The notes under the pieces are model-generated. The model was not told the DNA's origin. It did not search any database and worked only from the letters and a program-made list of their open reading frames with translations. From Microbacteriaceae bacterium (GTDB lineage: Bacteria > Actinomycetota > Actinomycetes > Actinomycetales > Microbacteriaceae), in assembly GCA_024639845.1 (NCBI GenBank), contig JAHEGG010000001.1:211792-271247 (forward strand): a stretch of DNA of 59,456 bases, given 5' to 3'. This document shows positions 8,547-16,932 of the stretch, piece after piece (the stretch's first letter is position 1; each line of letters opens with the position of its first letter). Position numbers and translations under genes: made by a program.

Positions 8547-9431
8547 CTAGTGCTTGACAACCTTGCCAACCCCGTTGACCGAGTAGACGCGGATGTAGTC
8601 GACATACATCTTGGCCGTCTTTACCGAAGGGTCAACATCGCCCGCAAAAGTACCACCCATCGCCAGGTTCAGAATCAAGAAGAATTCTGCGTTGTATGGC
8701 CAGAGGTTTCCCATCACATCGGTAGGAGTCAGGGTGTGGTAGAGCTTTCCGTCAAAGTACCATTCAACCCGGTTCGGCTTCCAGATGATCGAGTAGGTGT
8801 GGTAAGCGGCAGACAACGGCTGGTTGTTCACGAACACGTTGCCGATGCCCTGACCGCCCGAGTAGTTCGGGCCGTGTGCGGTTCCGAAAACCAGGTTGCT
8901 CTGAGATTCCTTTGCTTCAACAATGTCGAGCTCGCCACAGTCAGGCCAGGTTCCACCTTCGTTGAGGTCTTGGCCCAACATCCAGAAGGCCGGCCAGACG
9001 CCTTGCCCTGCAGGCATCTTGATGCGTGCGCTGATTTTGCCGTACTTAAAACCGACCAAGTTCGAGGTCTTTAGGCGCGCGCTCGTATACCAACAGGTAT
9101 CGGTCAGGTCGGGCAGGCAGAAGTTGTAGTAGGGGCTGGATTCCGTGATCAGACGAGAGGTGATCACCATGTTGCCTTTGCCGTCGTGCTGCGAGTTCAG
9201 TCGGCTTGTTGTGTAGTACTGCTTCTCTGAGTTTGGACCAAGCATGGTGTCGTAGGTCCACTTAGTTAGATCCGGACCCCAACCGGCCTTGCGGCTGAAT
9301 TCGTCTGACCAAATCAACTTGTAAACCGGAGCTTTGGTCACTCCCTGAGCGCTCGATTGAGCTAGCGGGACCACCAAAAGCGAAGAAACCGCCAGGATGC
9401 CAACTGCCCTTAATAAACCGCGTAACTTCAT
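8547..9431 (-). CDS. Secreted GH16 beta-glucanase (second paralogue)
   Basis: 294 residues from the ATG at 9431, preceded by AGGGAGAG. A longer frame to 9770 is open but has no ribosome site and would bury the signal peptide. Residues 1-29 are a signal peptide (LAVSSLLVVPLA). The single GH16 domain has the catalytic motif CGELDIVE with E167, D169 and E172. The C-terminus (VYSVNGVGKV) resembles the other two GH16 proteins of this window (4336 and 30711), so they are probable paralogues. It is divergent from the binding-protein gene; both share a control region with two LacI operators. The product likely degrades extracellular beta-1,3- or mixed-linkage glucan. Confidence 0.9.
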   Translation of the reverse strand: MKLRGLLRAVGILAVSSLLVVPLAQSSAQGVTKAPVYKLIWSDEFSRKAGWGPDLTKWTYDTMLGPNSEKQYYTTSRLNSQHDGKGNMVITSRLITESSPYYNFCLPDLTDTCWYTSARLKTSNLVGFKYGKISARIKMPAGQGVWPAFWMLGQDLNEGGTWPDCGELDIVEAKESQSNLVFGTAHGPNYSGGQGIGNVFVNNQPLSAAYHTYSIIWKPNRVEWYFDGKLYHTLTPTDVMGNLWPYNAEFFLILNLAMGGTFAGDVDPSVKTAKMYVDYIRVYSVNGVGKVVKH

Positions 9432-9528
9432 GTCTCTCCCTGATGAATCTATAAGAGGTATGGTCTCAGGCAACTTTCTGAAAATCATCACGCTTCGATA
9501 ACGAATCTCTAGGGATTTCCAAAACTGG

Positions 9529-9559
9529 TTGATATGAAACCGCTTTCGCAGTTTACTAT
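9529..9559 (+). promoter_or_regulatory. Candidate promoter of the sugar ABC operon
   Basis: TTGATA (9529-9534) and TACTAT (9554-9559) are separated by 19 bp. A LacI operator fills the spacer and another lies just downstream, an arrangement expected for steric repression. Confidence 0.45.
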
Positions 9560-9580
9560 AAGTCTGTGAAATCGGTTTCA
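9535..9580. promoter_or_regulatory. Two LacI-type operators between GH16 and the ABC operon
   Basis: TGAAACCGCTTTCG (9535-9548) and TGAAATCGGTTTCA (9567-9580) are 32 bp centre to centre, about three helical turns. They sit between divergent GH16 (minus) and binding-protein (plus) genes and could control both. Confidence 0.85.
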
Positions 9581-9612
9581 CAACGCTTTTTCGGAACCCT
9601 GAGGAGACTCTA

Positions 9613-11076
9613 ATGAAAATCAAGAAGTTTGCAGCCGGCCTGGCAATCGCTGGTCTTGCTCTGGGAGTAGGTGTATCGGTTCCAGCTACCGCTACCGCAG
9701 CTACCCCGGTGACCATCACCATTTGGACCTTCGGCGATGTTATCGAGCCGAACCTAATCAAGCAGTACAAGCTGATTCACCCAGAGGTAACGCTTTCTAT
9801 TAAGAAGTCAGATCTCGACCCGCTGAACGGCACCAACATGATCACCGCTTGTACTTCGAAGCAGGGTCCAGACATTGCTGCCGTTGAGGTTAGCTATGCA
9901 GGCTACTGGCGTTCATACCCGAAGTGTTTCACCGACCTTCGCACCATGAAGACCTCTGACGCTAACGTTAACGCCGACAAGGGAACCGACAAGAACGGCA
10001 ACCCAGTGGATGTGACCTACATCGATTCGACCGGAAAGAAGCTCACCGTCGGCACCGTAGCCGCAAACCTTTCGGCTACTTCGATCAAGCCAAACTACCT
10101 GCCATGGCGTTGGGAACAAGGCGTCGGCTATGACGACAGCGTCATCGGTATTCCTACCGACGTCGGTGGTCTCGAAGTCGCCTTCCGCACCGACCTCATG
10201 GTCAAGGCCGGTCTAGTAACCGCCGCACAGGTCAAAAACGGCACAGCCCGCGATGTTTTGTCAAAGAAGTGGCCAACCTGGAGCAAGTTCATTGAGGTTG
10301 GCAAGCAATACATGGCCAAGCTCAGTGCCGCCGACAAGAAGGCCGGCAAGGGCTTCATCGACAACGTCGGAACCATCTATGCAGCCGTGCTCAACCAGGG
10401 CACCGAGAAGTACTACCGCAATAACGGAACCGACCAGGGACAGTTGATCTACAAGACCAACAAGAACATCAAGACCGCTTGGGACACCACGCTAAACGCT
10501 CACAAGGCAGCAATCGGCACCCGCATCGGTCAGTTCTCGTCAGACTGGAACATCGGTATGAACAAGGGCACCTTCGCTACCATGCTGGCCCCGGCCTGGA
10601 TGATGGACTACATCAAGCAGCAGGCTCCAGACACCAAGGGCAAGTGGGACATCGCAAGCCTGCCTGGCGGTGGTGGAAACCAGGGTGGAACCCAGTTGAC
10701 CATCCCGTCGTATGCAAAGAACAAGCAAGCCGCTTGGGACTTCATCGCTTGGTATCTCGCTCCTGAGCAGCAGCTTCAGGTCTTCCGCACCTACGGCCTC
10801 TTCCCATCGACCAAGTCGATCTATGGAGACTCTTCGGTTAAGGACTTCAAGGACCCATTCTTCAACAACGCACCAGTCGGAAAGATCTACTCGACGGGCA
10901 TTACCAAGTTGAAGCCAATCTTCGAGGGCAAGCTGCAGCGCGGTATCGACCAGGCATTCGGTGCAGGTCTTGGTCGCGTAGTTTCGGGCAAGAAGAACGA
11001 GAAGACCAAGAAGCCTTGGACTTCGGCCGAATCGTGGGCACAGTCGATTGCTGACATCGACAAGCTAACTCGCTAG
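9613..11076 (+). CDS. Sugar ABC transporter substrate-binding protein
   Basis: 487 residues, with signal peptide 1-29 (ATATAA) and GAGGAGAC upstream of the ATG. The mature start VTITIWTFGD and the later blocks DIAAVEVSYAGYW, PGGGGNQGGTQ and AAWDFIAWYLAPEQQ are those of family 1 (MalE-like) carbohydrate-binding proteins. There is no lipobox cysteine at the signal end, so membrane anchoring is not evident, which is unusual for a Gram-positive binding protein. It is followed at 19 bp by two permease genes. LacI operators upstream and GH16/GH1 neighbours suggest that beta-gluco-oligosaccharides are the ligand (inference). Confidence 0.9.
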   Translation: MKIKKFAAGLAIAGLALGVGVSVPATATAATPVTITIWTFGDVIEPNLIKQYKLIHPEVTLSIKKSDLDPLNGTNMITACTSKQGPDIAAVEVSYAGYWRSYPKCFTDLRTMKTSDANVNADKGTDKNGNPVDVTYIDSTGKKLTVGTVAANLSATSIKPNYLPWRWEQGVGYDDSVIGIPTDVGGLEVAFRTDLMVKAGLVTAAQVKNGTARDVLSKKWPTWSKFIEVGKQYMAKLSAADKKAGKGFIDNVGTIYAAVLNQGTEKYYRNNGTDQGQLIYKTNKNIKTAWDTTLNAHKAAIGTRIGQFSSDWNIGMNKGTFATMLAPAWMMDYIKQQAPDTKGKWDIASLPGGGGNQGGTQLTIPSYAKNKQAAWDFIAWYLAPEQQLQVFRTYGLFPSTKSIYGDSSVKDFKDPFFNNAPVGKIYSTGITKLKPIFEGKLQRGIDQAFGAGLGRVVSGKKNEKTKKPWTSAESWAQSIADIDKLTR

Positions 11077-11095
11077 TAAACGGAGTAGTTAGTCA

Positions 11096-12130
11096 ATGTC
11101 CAGCACCGCGGTGAACGATTCACCATTGATTGACAAGAAGGGGGGACGTCCCAAGACGTCCCCCTCTCCTTGGAAGCCTAAGAAGAACAAGAAGGAGCGC
11201 GAAGACTTTCCTGGTCTGCGTTCACTCAACGGAAAATGGGGTTACCTTTTCGTAGCCCCGTTCATCGTGATGTTCATCATCTTCGGCATGTTCCCTGTGC
11301 TCTACTCGACGGTTATCGCCTTCTATGAGTTTGACCCGCTGGCCGGCGCCGGTGGTTTGTCACTCGAAGGTCAGACCTTCGTAGGCTTCGAGAACTTCAT
11401 TTATCTGCTTCAGGATGACCGCCTCTACACCGCCATCGGAAACACTTTCGATATCTGGTTCTGGTCGACCTTTCCTCAGATGGTTATCTCGATCGGTCTT
11501 GCCGCCGTTCTGCGCAACCGCTTCTTGAAGGCCAAAACTTTCTGGCGCACCATCCTGTTGGTTCCAAACATCACCTCGGTTCTGGCCGTGGCTATCGTGT
11601 TCGGCCAGCTGTTCGGTCGTGAGTTCGGAATCATCAACTGGGTGCTTGGTCTTTTCGGTGTCGACAACATCGACTTCGTCGAAGACCCGCTGGCATCGCA
11701 CATCGCTATCGCCACGATGATCACTTGGCGTTGGGCTGGCTATAACGCTTTGATCTTCTTGGCATCGATGCTCGCGATTCCCGACGAGCTCTATGAGTCA
11801 GCATCCCTCGATGGCGCCTCGGCATGGCAGCAGTTCCGCTATGTCACGCTGCCGGGTCTGCGCAACACCATCACCTTCACCTTGATCGTCGGAACAATCG
11901 GTGGTCTGCAGGTGTTCGCTGAACCTCTCACACTCGCCGGAACGACCGACGGCGGAAGCACGCACCAGTTGCTGACGCTGACCATGTTCCTTTATGACAG
12001 TGCGTTCGGCGCATCATCCAAGTGGGGTTATGGAGCCGCAGTTGGAATCATCATCACCATCATCGTGCTGATTGTTTCACTCGTGAACTTCCTTGTGACC
12101 CGCAAACTAGCGAGCGGAGAAGCCAAATGA
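11096..12130 (+). CDS. Sugar ABC transporter permease (MalF type)
   Basis: 344 residues. A Lys/Pro-rich cytoplasmic tail of about 45 residues precedes six membrane segments. The EAA loop that docks the ATPase is seen near residues 225-245 (YESASLDGASAWQQFRYVTLP). Its stop overlaps the start of the next permease by 4 nt (ATGA), indicating a tight operon. No ATPase gene is present in the cluster; actinobacterial sugar importers of this class usually share one MsiK-like ATPase encoded elsewhere. Confidence 0.92.
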   Translation: MSSTAVNDSPLIDKKGGRPKTSPSPWKPKKNKKEREDFPGLRSLNGKWGYLFVAPFIVMFIIFGMFPVLYSTVIAFYEFDPLAGAGGLSLEGQTFVGFENFIYLLQDDRLYTAIGNTFDIWFWSTFPQMVISIGLAAVLRNRFLKAKTFWRTILLVPNITSVLAVAIVFGQLFGREFGIINWVLGLFGVDNIDFVEDPLASHIAIATMITWRWAGYNALIFLASMLAIPDELYESASLDGASAWQQFRYVTLPGLRNTITFTLIVGTIGGLQVFAEPLTLAGTTDGGSTHQLLTLTMFLYDSAFGASSKWGYGAAVGIIITIIVLIVSLVNFLVTRKLASGEAK

Positions 12131-13005
12131 CAACTCTCGAAGCTAAACCACCGGTAATCAAGTTGCCTCGCCGTCGTCGCCCGAAGTGGCAGAAGGTTGG
12201 CCTGGGCGGTTACATTGCATTGACTGTCATGGCGTTGCTCTCGATGTTCCCGTTCTATTGGATGCTCATTGTGGCCTCCAACGGAACCGAGGAAGTTTCG
12301 AAGATTCCGCCAACGATGATTCCGGGACCTCGATTCTTTACGGTTATCGAGAACGTTTATAAGGTCGTCGACTTCAATGTGGCACTTATGAACACGGTCA
12401 TCGTGGGATTCACGGTTGCTGTCGCGCAGGTGCTGTTCTCTGCGCTGTCGGGCTTTGCCTTCGCCAAGCTCAACTTCAAGGCGCGTCGCGGACTCATATT
12501 GTTTGTGATCGGAACCATGATGCTCCCGAGCCAGCTGGGAATCATCCCTCTCTATATGCTCGTTTCGGGATTCGGCTGGATAGATACCCTGAACGCACTG
12601 ATTGTGCCTGCGCTGGTTACCGCGTTTGGTGTGTTCTGGATGCGTCAGGTGATCGATGCGCAGGTTCCAAACGAAATGCTCGAGGCTGCCAGCATCGACG
12701 GTGCCGGCGTGCTGCGAATCTATTGGAGCATCGTGCTGCCAATCATCAGCCAGAGCAGCTTCGTTCTTGGCCTGTTCAGCTTCTTGGCAACCTGGAACGA
12801 CTTCCTTTGGCCAAACTTGGTGCTGCAAAGCCCAGGAAGCTTCACCGTTCAGGTTGCTGTTCAGCAGCTGAAGGCGAGCTACTTCATCGACTACGCACTC
12901 AACTTGGGTGGTGCCTTCATGGCAACCGCTCCGTTGCTCCTATTGTTCGTATTCGTCGGTCGTCGACTCGTCAGCGGTGTTATGGATGGTGCCGTAAAGG
13001 GCTAG
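12127..13005 (+). CDS. Sugar ABC transporter permease (MalG type)
   Basis: 292 residues from the ATG at 12127, which overlaps the previous stop and follows GGAGAA; a longer upstream frame is an artefact. Six membrane segments are visible, and the EAA motif is present as LEAASIDGAGVLRIYWSIVLP. It forms the inner-membrane channel with the MalF-type partner. It is last in the operon and is closed by a strong terminator. Confidence 0.92.
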   Translation: MTTLEAKPPVIKLPRRRRPKWQKVGLGGYIALTVMALLSMFPFYWMLIVASNGTEEVSKIPPTMIPGPRFFTVIENVYKVVDFNVALMNTVIVGFTVAVAQVLFSALSGFAFAKLNFKARRGLILFVIGTMMLPSQLGIIPLYMLVSGFGWIDTLNALIVPALVTAFGVFWMRQVIDAQVPNEMLEAASIDGAGVLRIYWSIVLPIISQSSFVLGLFSFLATWNDFLWPNLVLQSPGSFTVQVAVQQLKASYFIDYALNLGGAFMATAPLLLLFVFVGRRLVSGVMDGAVKG

Positions 13006-13017
13006 TCCGAAAAGCGA

Positions 13018-13050
13018 AAACGGCTCAGACTTCGGTCTGGGCCGTTTGCT
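13018..13050 (+). terminator. Rho-independent terminator with UUCG tetraloop
   Basis: 13-bp stem (13018-13030 / 13035-13047) closed by C-TTCG-G, an exceptionally stable tetraloop, followed by GCTTTAA. It ends the ABC operon. Confidence 0.8.
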
Positions 13051-13144
13051 TTAACTGGGATGCTCGCGCAAACGCACGCGCGGGTGCCGACTTAGGTGTG
13101 GTGGCTCACTCGCGCACTTATGCTCGACCCAGCGTGCGCCTGAA

Positions 13145-13918
13145 CTAGTCGAGCAGGTCGGCGATCGAGTTGAGAATCTCGTTCGGACGGAACGGGTACT
13201 TCGCGATCTCGGCGTCGTCTGCGATTCCAGTGAGCACGAGAACCGTGTGGAGTCCCGCCTCAATACCAGCCACAACATCAGTGTCCATGCGATCGCCGAT
13301 CATCCCAGTTGATTCTGAGTGAGCGTTGATCTTGTTCATGGCCGAGCGGAACATCATCGGGTTTGGCTTGCCGACTATATAAGGGTCGCGTCCGGTCGCC
13401 TTGGTGATGAGTGCCGCCACAGAGCCAGTCGCCGGAAGAACGCCGTCGGCCGAAGGGCCGGTGGCATCCGGGTTGGTGGCAATGAATCGAGCGCCATTGT
13501 TGATCAGGCGAATCGCCTTGGTGAGGGTTTCGAATGAGAAGGTGCGGCTCTCGCCGAGCACCACATAGTCAGGGTCGACGTCGGTCTGAATGTAGCCAAC
13601 CTCGTGCAGCGCTGTGGTCAAGCCCGCCTCGCCAATCACGAACGCCGAGCCCTTAGGCTTCTGCGACTTCAAGAAATCGGCGGTGGCCAGGGCTGAGGTC
13701 CAGATCGATTCTTCAGGGATGTTCAAGCCGGTGGCACGCAGACGAGCGGAAAGGTCACGCGGGGTATAGATCGAGTTGTTGGTTAGCACCAAAAAGCGTT
13801 GTCCCGCATCCTGCCACTGTTTGATGACGTCACCTGCGCCTGGCAGCGCGTGTCCTTCGTGCACGAGCACGCCATCCATGTCGGTCAACCAGCATTCGAT
13901 TTTTCTGCGTTCAGCCAT
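13145..13918 (-). CDS. HAD-superfamily phosphatase (class IIA, NagD-like)
   Basis: 257 residues. All HAD motifs are present: nucleophile motif DMDGVL (D13, D15), TNN with the following S/T, the lysine in VGKPNP, and the acidic motif GDRMDTDV. The cap is of the C2A type seen in NagD and phosphoglycolate/p-nitrophenyl phosphatases. It would remove phosphate from a small metabolite in the cytoplasm; the substrate is not deducible. The ATG has a TAGCCT box 6 nt upstream, so the transcript is probably leaderless. It is divergent from the RNA methyltransferase gene. Confidence 0.85.
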   Translation of the reverse strand: MAERRKIECWLTDMDGVLVHEGHALPGAGDVIKQWQDAGQRFLVLTNNSIYTPRDLSARLRATGLNIPEESIWTSALATADFLKSQKPKGSAFVIGEAGLTTALHEVGYIQTDVDPDYVVLGESRTFSFETLTKAIRLINNGARFIATNPDATGPSADGVLPATGSVAALITKATGRDPYIVGKPNPMMFRSAMNKINAHSESTGMIGDRMDTDVVAGIEAGLHTVLVLTGIADDAEIAKYPFRPNEILNSIADLLD

Positions 13919-13924
13919 GGGTTA

Positions 13925-13950
13925 AGGCTACCAGCGGGCTTGGTTAGGCT
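13925..13950. promoter_or_regulatory. Divergent leaderless promoters
   Basis: On the minus strand TAGCCT (13925-13930) is 6 nt before the HAD ATG. On the plus strand TAGGCT (13945-13950) is 6 nt before the GTG of the methyltransferase. Both start codons lack a ribosome site. Confidence 0.65.
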
Positions 13951-13956
13951 TGATGC

Positions 13957-14649
13957 GTGAGCGATGAACAGGCCATGAACGGCCCAACTGATACCCCCGA
14001 GCAAACCACGTGGGGTGTTGGCCCGTGGCAGGGGGAGTGGCCGGTCGGAGCGGGCACCGACCCAGACTCGCCGTTCGACCCCGAACTGCTCGAGCACGGT
14101 GACACCAGAAACGTTCTCGATCACTACCGCTACTGGCGCATGGATGCGATCGTTGCCGACCTCGACTCGCGCCGTCATAAGTTTCACGTAGCCATCGAGA
14201 ACTGGCAGCACGACCTCAATATCGGCTCGATCGTGCGAACAGCAAATGCGTTCTTGGCTGCCGAAGTGCACATCATTGGGCATCGCCGTTGGAACCGGCG
14301 CGGGGCAATGGTCACAGACCGCTATCAACACGTTCGTCACCACGCCACGGTCGAGGAGTTCGTCGAGTGGACCCGCAACTGCGGTCTAGGAGTCGACGGT
14401 GGCGCGCTACCAGTCATCGGCATCGACAACGTGCCAGGTTGTCAAAAGATCGAAGAGTATGTTCTGCCAGAAGTTTGTGTGTTGCTGTTTGGTCAGGAAG
14501 GTCCGGGGCTTAGCGAGGCTGCGCTCGGAGCATCCGAGGTGATTTTAGAGATTAGTCAGTTTGGCTCGACGCGTTCGATAAATGCGAGTGCGGCGGCGGC
14601 CATCACGATGCACTGCTGGGTTGAGCAGCACGTTTTCGGTCGTCGTTAG
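13957..14649 (+). CDS. SpoU/TrmH-family RNA 2'-O-methyltransferase
   Basis: 230 residues. The SPOUT motifs are clear: NIGSIVRTAN (motif 1, near residue 88), LLFGQEGPGLS (motif 2) and FGSTRSINASAAAAI (motif 3), which form the knotted S-adenosylmethionine site. It methylates a ribose in tRNA or rRNA; the exact target is not deducible. The GTG start is supported by TAGGCT 6 nt upstream. The N-terminal ~70 residues are acidic and Pro-rich without known domain. Its stop overlaps the stop of the convergent next gene by 4 nt. Confidence 0.88.
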   Translation: MSDEQAMNGPTDTPEQTTWGVGPWQGEWPVGAGTDPDSPFDPELLEHGDTRNVLDHYRYWRMDAIVADLDSRRHKFHVAIENWQHDLNIGSIVRTANAFLAAEVHIIGHRRWNRRGAMVTDRYQHVRHHATVEEFVEWTRNCGLGVDGGALPVIGIDNVPGCQKIEEYVLPEVCVLLFGQEGPGLSEAALGASEVILEISQFGSTRSINASAAAAITMHCWVEQHVFGRR

Positions 14650-15353
14650 CCCGATCCGAAGCAATAGACGGCGTCGACAGCCAGGAACTGTGATTTGTCA
14701 CTGTGTGCCACGATGCCGATGGTCACGCGCTCGCCGGGTTGAATGAACTCAGCGTTCTGAGGCTTGTGGTGTTCTTCGAAGGTTTCTATGGTCGGCGAGA
14801 GAAGGCCATCTTTTTCGGCGGTGTGCGCCTCGACAACTATCTCGGTGCAGTCGGTCTTGACCGGAATCGCATAGAGGCACCAGTTGTCGCTCATCAGACA
14901 CGAAGCATCGTTTTCGTATTCAGCATCGGTCAAGAAACGATAGGCAACATCATCGATCGTGCAGTGCTTGCCGCCACCCGTGCAGGTGCGGTCATAGCCC
15001 TCGTCTTTTTGCTGTTGGGTGAGTTGGTAGGCCGGCGGATCGATTAGGTCTCCGAGCATTGGCACGGCCACCCAGAGCCCTAGCAGAATCACAAGCCCAG
15101 TCGCATAGAGGGTCAGCTGCAAGATGGCTAGTTTGCGACTGCCACCCTTGGTGCGCTTTAGTTTGTTTGCAAACCTGCTCCAGCGTTTGCCATACCAACT
15201 CTTTTTGAAGCTCTCTTCGGTGCGTTTTTCGGCCTCTTCGGCCATCTCTTCGCCGGCTTCGTCGGTTTCACGCATCATCTTCCAGAACAGCGCCCAAGAA
15301 ACCTTGGACTCATCTGGTTCGTAGTTGTGATCCCACTTGTCGTCATTCCCCAC
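14646..15353 (-). CDS. Single-pass membrane protein of unknown function
   Basis: 235 residues from a GTG with TAGGCT 6 nt upstream (15360-15365). A charged N-terminal half (residues 1-70, many Lys/Glu) precedes one membrane helix (about 76-100: LQLTLYATGLVILLGLWVAV). The C-terminal ~130 residues would be outside and contain six cysteines that could pair, with a DUF4352-like beta-rich look (KPQNAEFIQPGERVTIGIVA). No enzyme motif. Together with the next gene, which has a similar external Cys domain, it may be an envelope protein of unknown role. Confidence 0.7.
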   Translation of the reverse strand: MGNDDKWDHNYEPDESKVSWALFWKMMRETDEAGEEMAEEAEKRTEESFKKSWYGKRWSRFANKLKRTKGGSRKLAILQLTLYATGLVILLGLWVAVPMLGDLIDPPAYQLTQQQKDEGYDRTCTGGGKHCTIDDVAYRFLTDAEYENDASCLMSDNWCLYAIPVKTDCTEIVVEAHTAEKDGLLSPTIETFEEHHKPQNAEFIQPGERVTIGIVAHSDKSQFLAVDAVYCFGSG

Positions 15354-15359
15354 TCGTTT

Positions 15360-15365
15360 AGCCTA
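15360..15365 (-). promoter_or_regulatory. -10 box, leaderless
   Basis: TAGGCT on the minus strand, 6 nt before the GTG of the membrane-protein gene. Confidence 0.55.
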
Positions 15366-15394
15366 GCGGTTCGAGACGTTCCTGCGGCCCAGCT

Positions 15395-15880
15395 TTACTG
15401 ACAGTTGAAGCCGCCGACCTCGACGTATTCGGCGTCAGAATCGTCGGTGCCGACCTCGATGTTCTTCAAGACTTGGCCAGTTTTGAGCTTGCCCAAGTCG
15501 ACCGCTTCTTCGTCGTAGTCTTCGTCATCCGCATTGAAAAGTTCGATGAAAACCTGGCCCAGGCTGCACCCGGCCTCGATTTGAACTTTGACGTTCACGA
15601 AAGTGCACACTTCATAAATGGTGCAGTTGCCCTCGCCTAGGTCTTCGACAAGCAACGCCTCGTATGCGGGGTCGAGATAGCTCGGGTCGCTGGCACTCTC
15701 GGTGGGTGACGGGGATGCATCATCGGGGTTGGGCGAAAGCTTGCCGCTCGGCACCTCAACACTGCTCGAGTTCGACGGGGATGGCGAGCTCGAGTCGCTC
15801 GTCGGATTCAGGACGTTGCCCAGCAAGCCGATGGCAATGAACCCGGCGATTGCGTATCCCCAAACTGCACGCTTTTGCAT
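15395..15880 (-). CDS. Small membrane-anchored extracellular protein, unknown function
   Basis: 161 residues. One N-terminal hydrophobic helix (about 7-25: VWGYAIAGFIAIGLLGNVL) without a lipobox is followed by a Ser/Pro-rich linker (28-65) and an acidic domain with four cysteines. The C-terminal acidic run DDEDYDEE resembles extracellular DUF4352-type domains only loosely. TAAACT 6 nt before the ATG (15887-15892) suggests a leaderless transcript. Not recognised as a named family. Confidence 0.65.
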   Translation of the reverse strand: MQKRAVWGYAIAGFIAIGLLGNVLNPTSDSSSPSPSNSSSVEVPSGKLSPNPDDASPSPTESASDPSYLDPAYEALLVEDLGEGNCTIYEVCTFVNVKVQIEAGCSLGQVFIELFNADDEDYDEEAVDLGKLKTGQVLKNIEVGTDDSDAEYVEVGGFNCQ

Positions 15881-15886
15881 GGGTTC

Positions 15887-15892
15887 AGTTTA
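15887..15892 (-). promoter_or_regulatory. -10 box, leaderless
   Basis: TAAACT on the minus strand, 6 nt before the ATG at 15880. Confidence 0.5.
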
Positions 15893-16016
15893 TGGGCGGG
15901 TGCGGACAGGTGGGGAGTTCGGCTGGCTAGCAAGCAGGCTAGAAGGTGGCACGGCTCGTAGGTGCACAGCCCCAAATCACCTATTGGCTGGGCTCAATAC
16001 GCCTCGGCGAGCTCCC

Positions 16017-16718
16017 TCAGCCTGCCACTAGTTCGCGGGGGGGGGGGGGGGGGGGGGGGGTACTTGCACTTAGTAGTTCGCGCCCGGCACGAAGCGCAGC
16101 CGATCGGCCCGAGACCCCGAAGAACCTAAATATTCGGGTCACTTCGAGTTTTACGAGAGACTCGCTCACATGAAGGTTTGATGCGATTTGAGCATAGATT
16201 AGTCCTTCGTCCATGCCCCTCAGTATTTGTAGTTGTCTGGTGGTGAGTTGATCTGGTTTTGAGTTTGCAAAGTCAGATTTTGACTTGCGTAAAGTTGCCA
16301 GGCCCGAAATGAAGCTACCGACGGCAGAGCCTAGTACCAACATCTCTTCTGGATCAACGTTTATAGAACTCACGCTCAGTGGTTCGAGCACAAAAACTCC
16401 CTGAAGCCAGCCACCAGTTCGAATCGGCATTGCAACGGACTTGTGTTTTTTCAGGTCGAGGCAAGCCTCCCCGGTTTTGGCCGCGATTGTTGCGGGGTGG
16501 TTTGCTGAGAATGGGATTTTTCGATCTTCGTCTTGAGGGCCATCGAGAAAATAGCCGGCCGCTCGGTCTAGGAATCCGTCGGGCGAGAGAGTAAAGAATT
16601 GAGCCGAATTAAAAGTGAATGTTGGCCAAAGGTTGTGAATCGCGTTTCGACAGAAACTGTCGAGGTCGTTTGATTGCGCCGTGACTTGGAACAACCGCCC
16701 AATAAAATCAACGTTCAT
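16017..16718 (-). CDS. LuxR-type regulator with GAF-like sensor; 3' end runs through a poly-C tract
   Basis: 233 residues, ATG preceded by AGGGGGC. Residues 1-145 resemble a GAF-like sensory domain (FFTLSPDGFL, VAMPIRTGGWLQGVFVLE). Residues 156-212 are a LuxR/NarL helix-turn-helix (LTTRQLQILRGMDEGLIYAQI). The last 14 residues are seven prolines and RELVAG, encoded by 24 C followed by an imperfect copy of the upstream RELLSA-coding bases. Frame shifts in the tract would change only the tail after the DNA-binding domain. It is divergent from the giant repeat protein at 16933, so it may control it; this is an inference from position. Confidence 0.75.
   Translation of the reverse strand: MNVDFIGRLFQVTAQSNDLDSFCRNAIHNLWPTFTFNSAQFFTLSPDGFLDRAAGYFLDGPQDEDRKIPFSANHPATIAAKTGEACLDLKKHKSVAMPIRTGGWLQGVFVLEPLSVSSINVDPEEMLVLGSAVGSFISGLATLRKSKSDFANSKPDQLTTRQLQILRGMDEGLIYAQIASNLHVSESLVKLEVTRIFRFFGVSGRSAALRAGRELLSASTPPPPPPPRELVAG
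16037..16060. repeat. Homopolymer of 24 G (24 C on the coding strand)
   Basis: Uninterrupted run of 24 G inside the 3' end of the LuxR-type gene. It is flanked by short direct repeats (AGTTCGCG just left, again at about 16076-16083). It could be a phase-variable tract or an assembly/sequencing artefact. Confidence 0.9.
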
Positions 16719-16932
16719 TTTGCCCCCTGTTTAGGTGTAATTCTACTTTTCCTATACCCCACTACTAAGACTAGGCACCTCGTCAGACAGCGCAAAAACT
16801 AATAAATACAAATAACGCACAATGCCCTTTGTCTGTTCTTTTTCTGCTGGTTTTGATCCGTGTCAGCAACTTCAATAATGGAAAGCAGGCAGTTTTGCTT
16901 GCGTTCACTTGATGTGGATAAGGAAAGAATTG

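Noticed and set aside
9432-9770. N-terminal extension of the second GH16 gene up to 9770
   Set aside because: No ribosome site, runs through the operators and promoter, and would bury a normal signal peptide that follows an AGGGAGAG site at 9431.
16021-16090. Short repeats around the poly-G run as an insertion target duplication
   Set aside because: Only 8 bp match and no element or terminal inverted repeats lie between them; better explained by slippage or an assembly fault.
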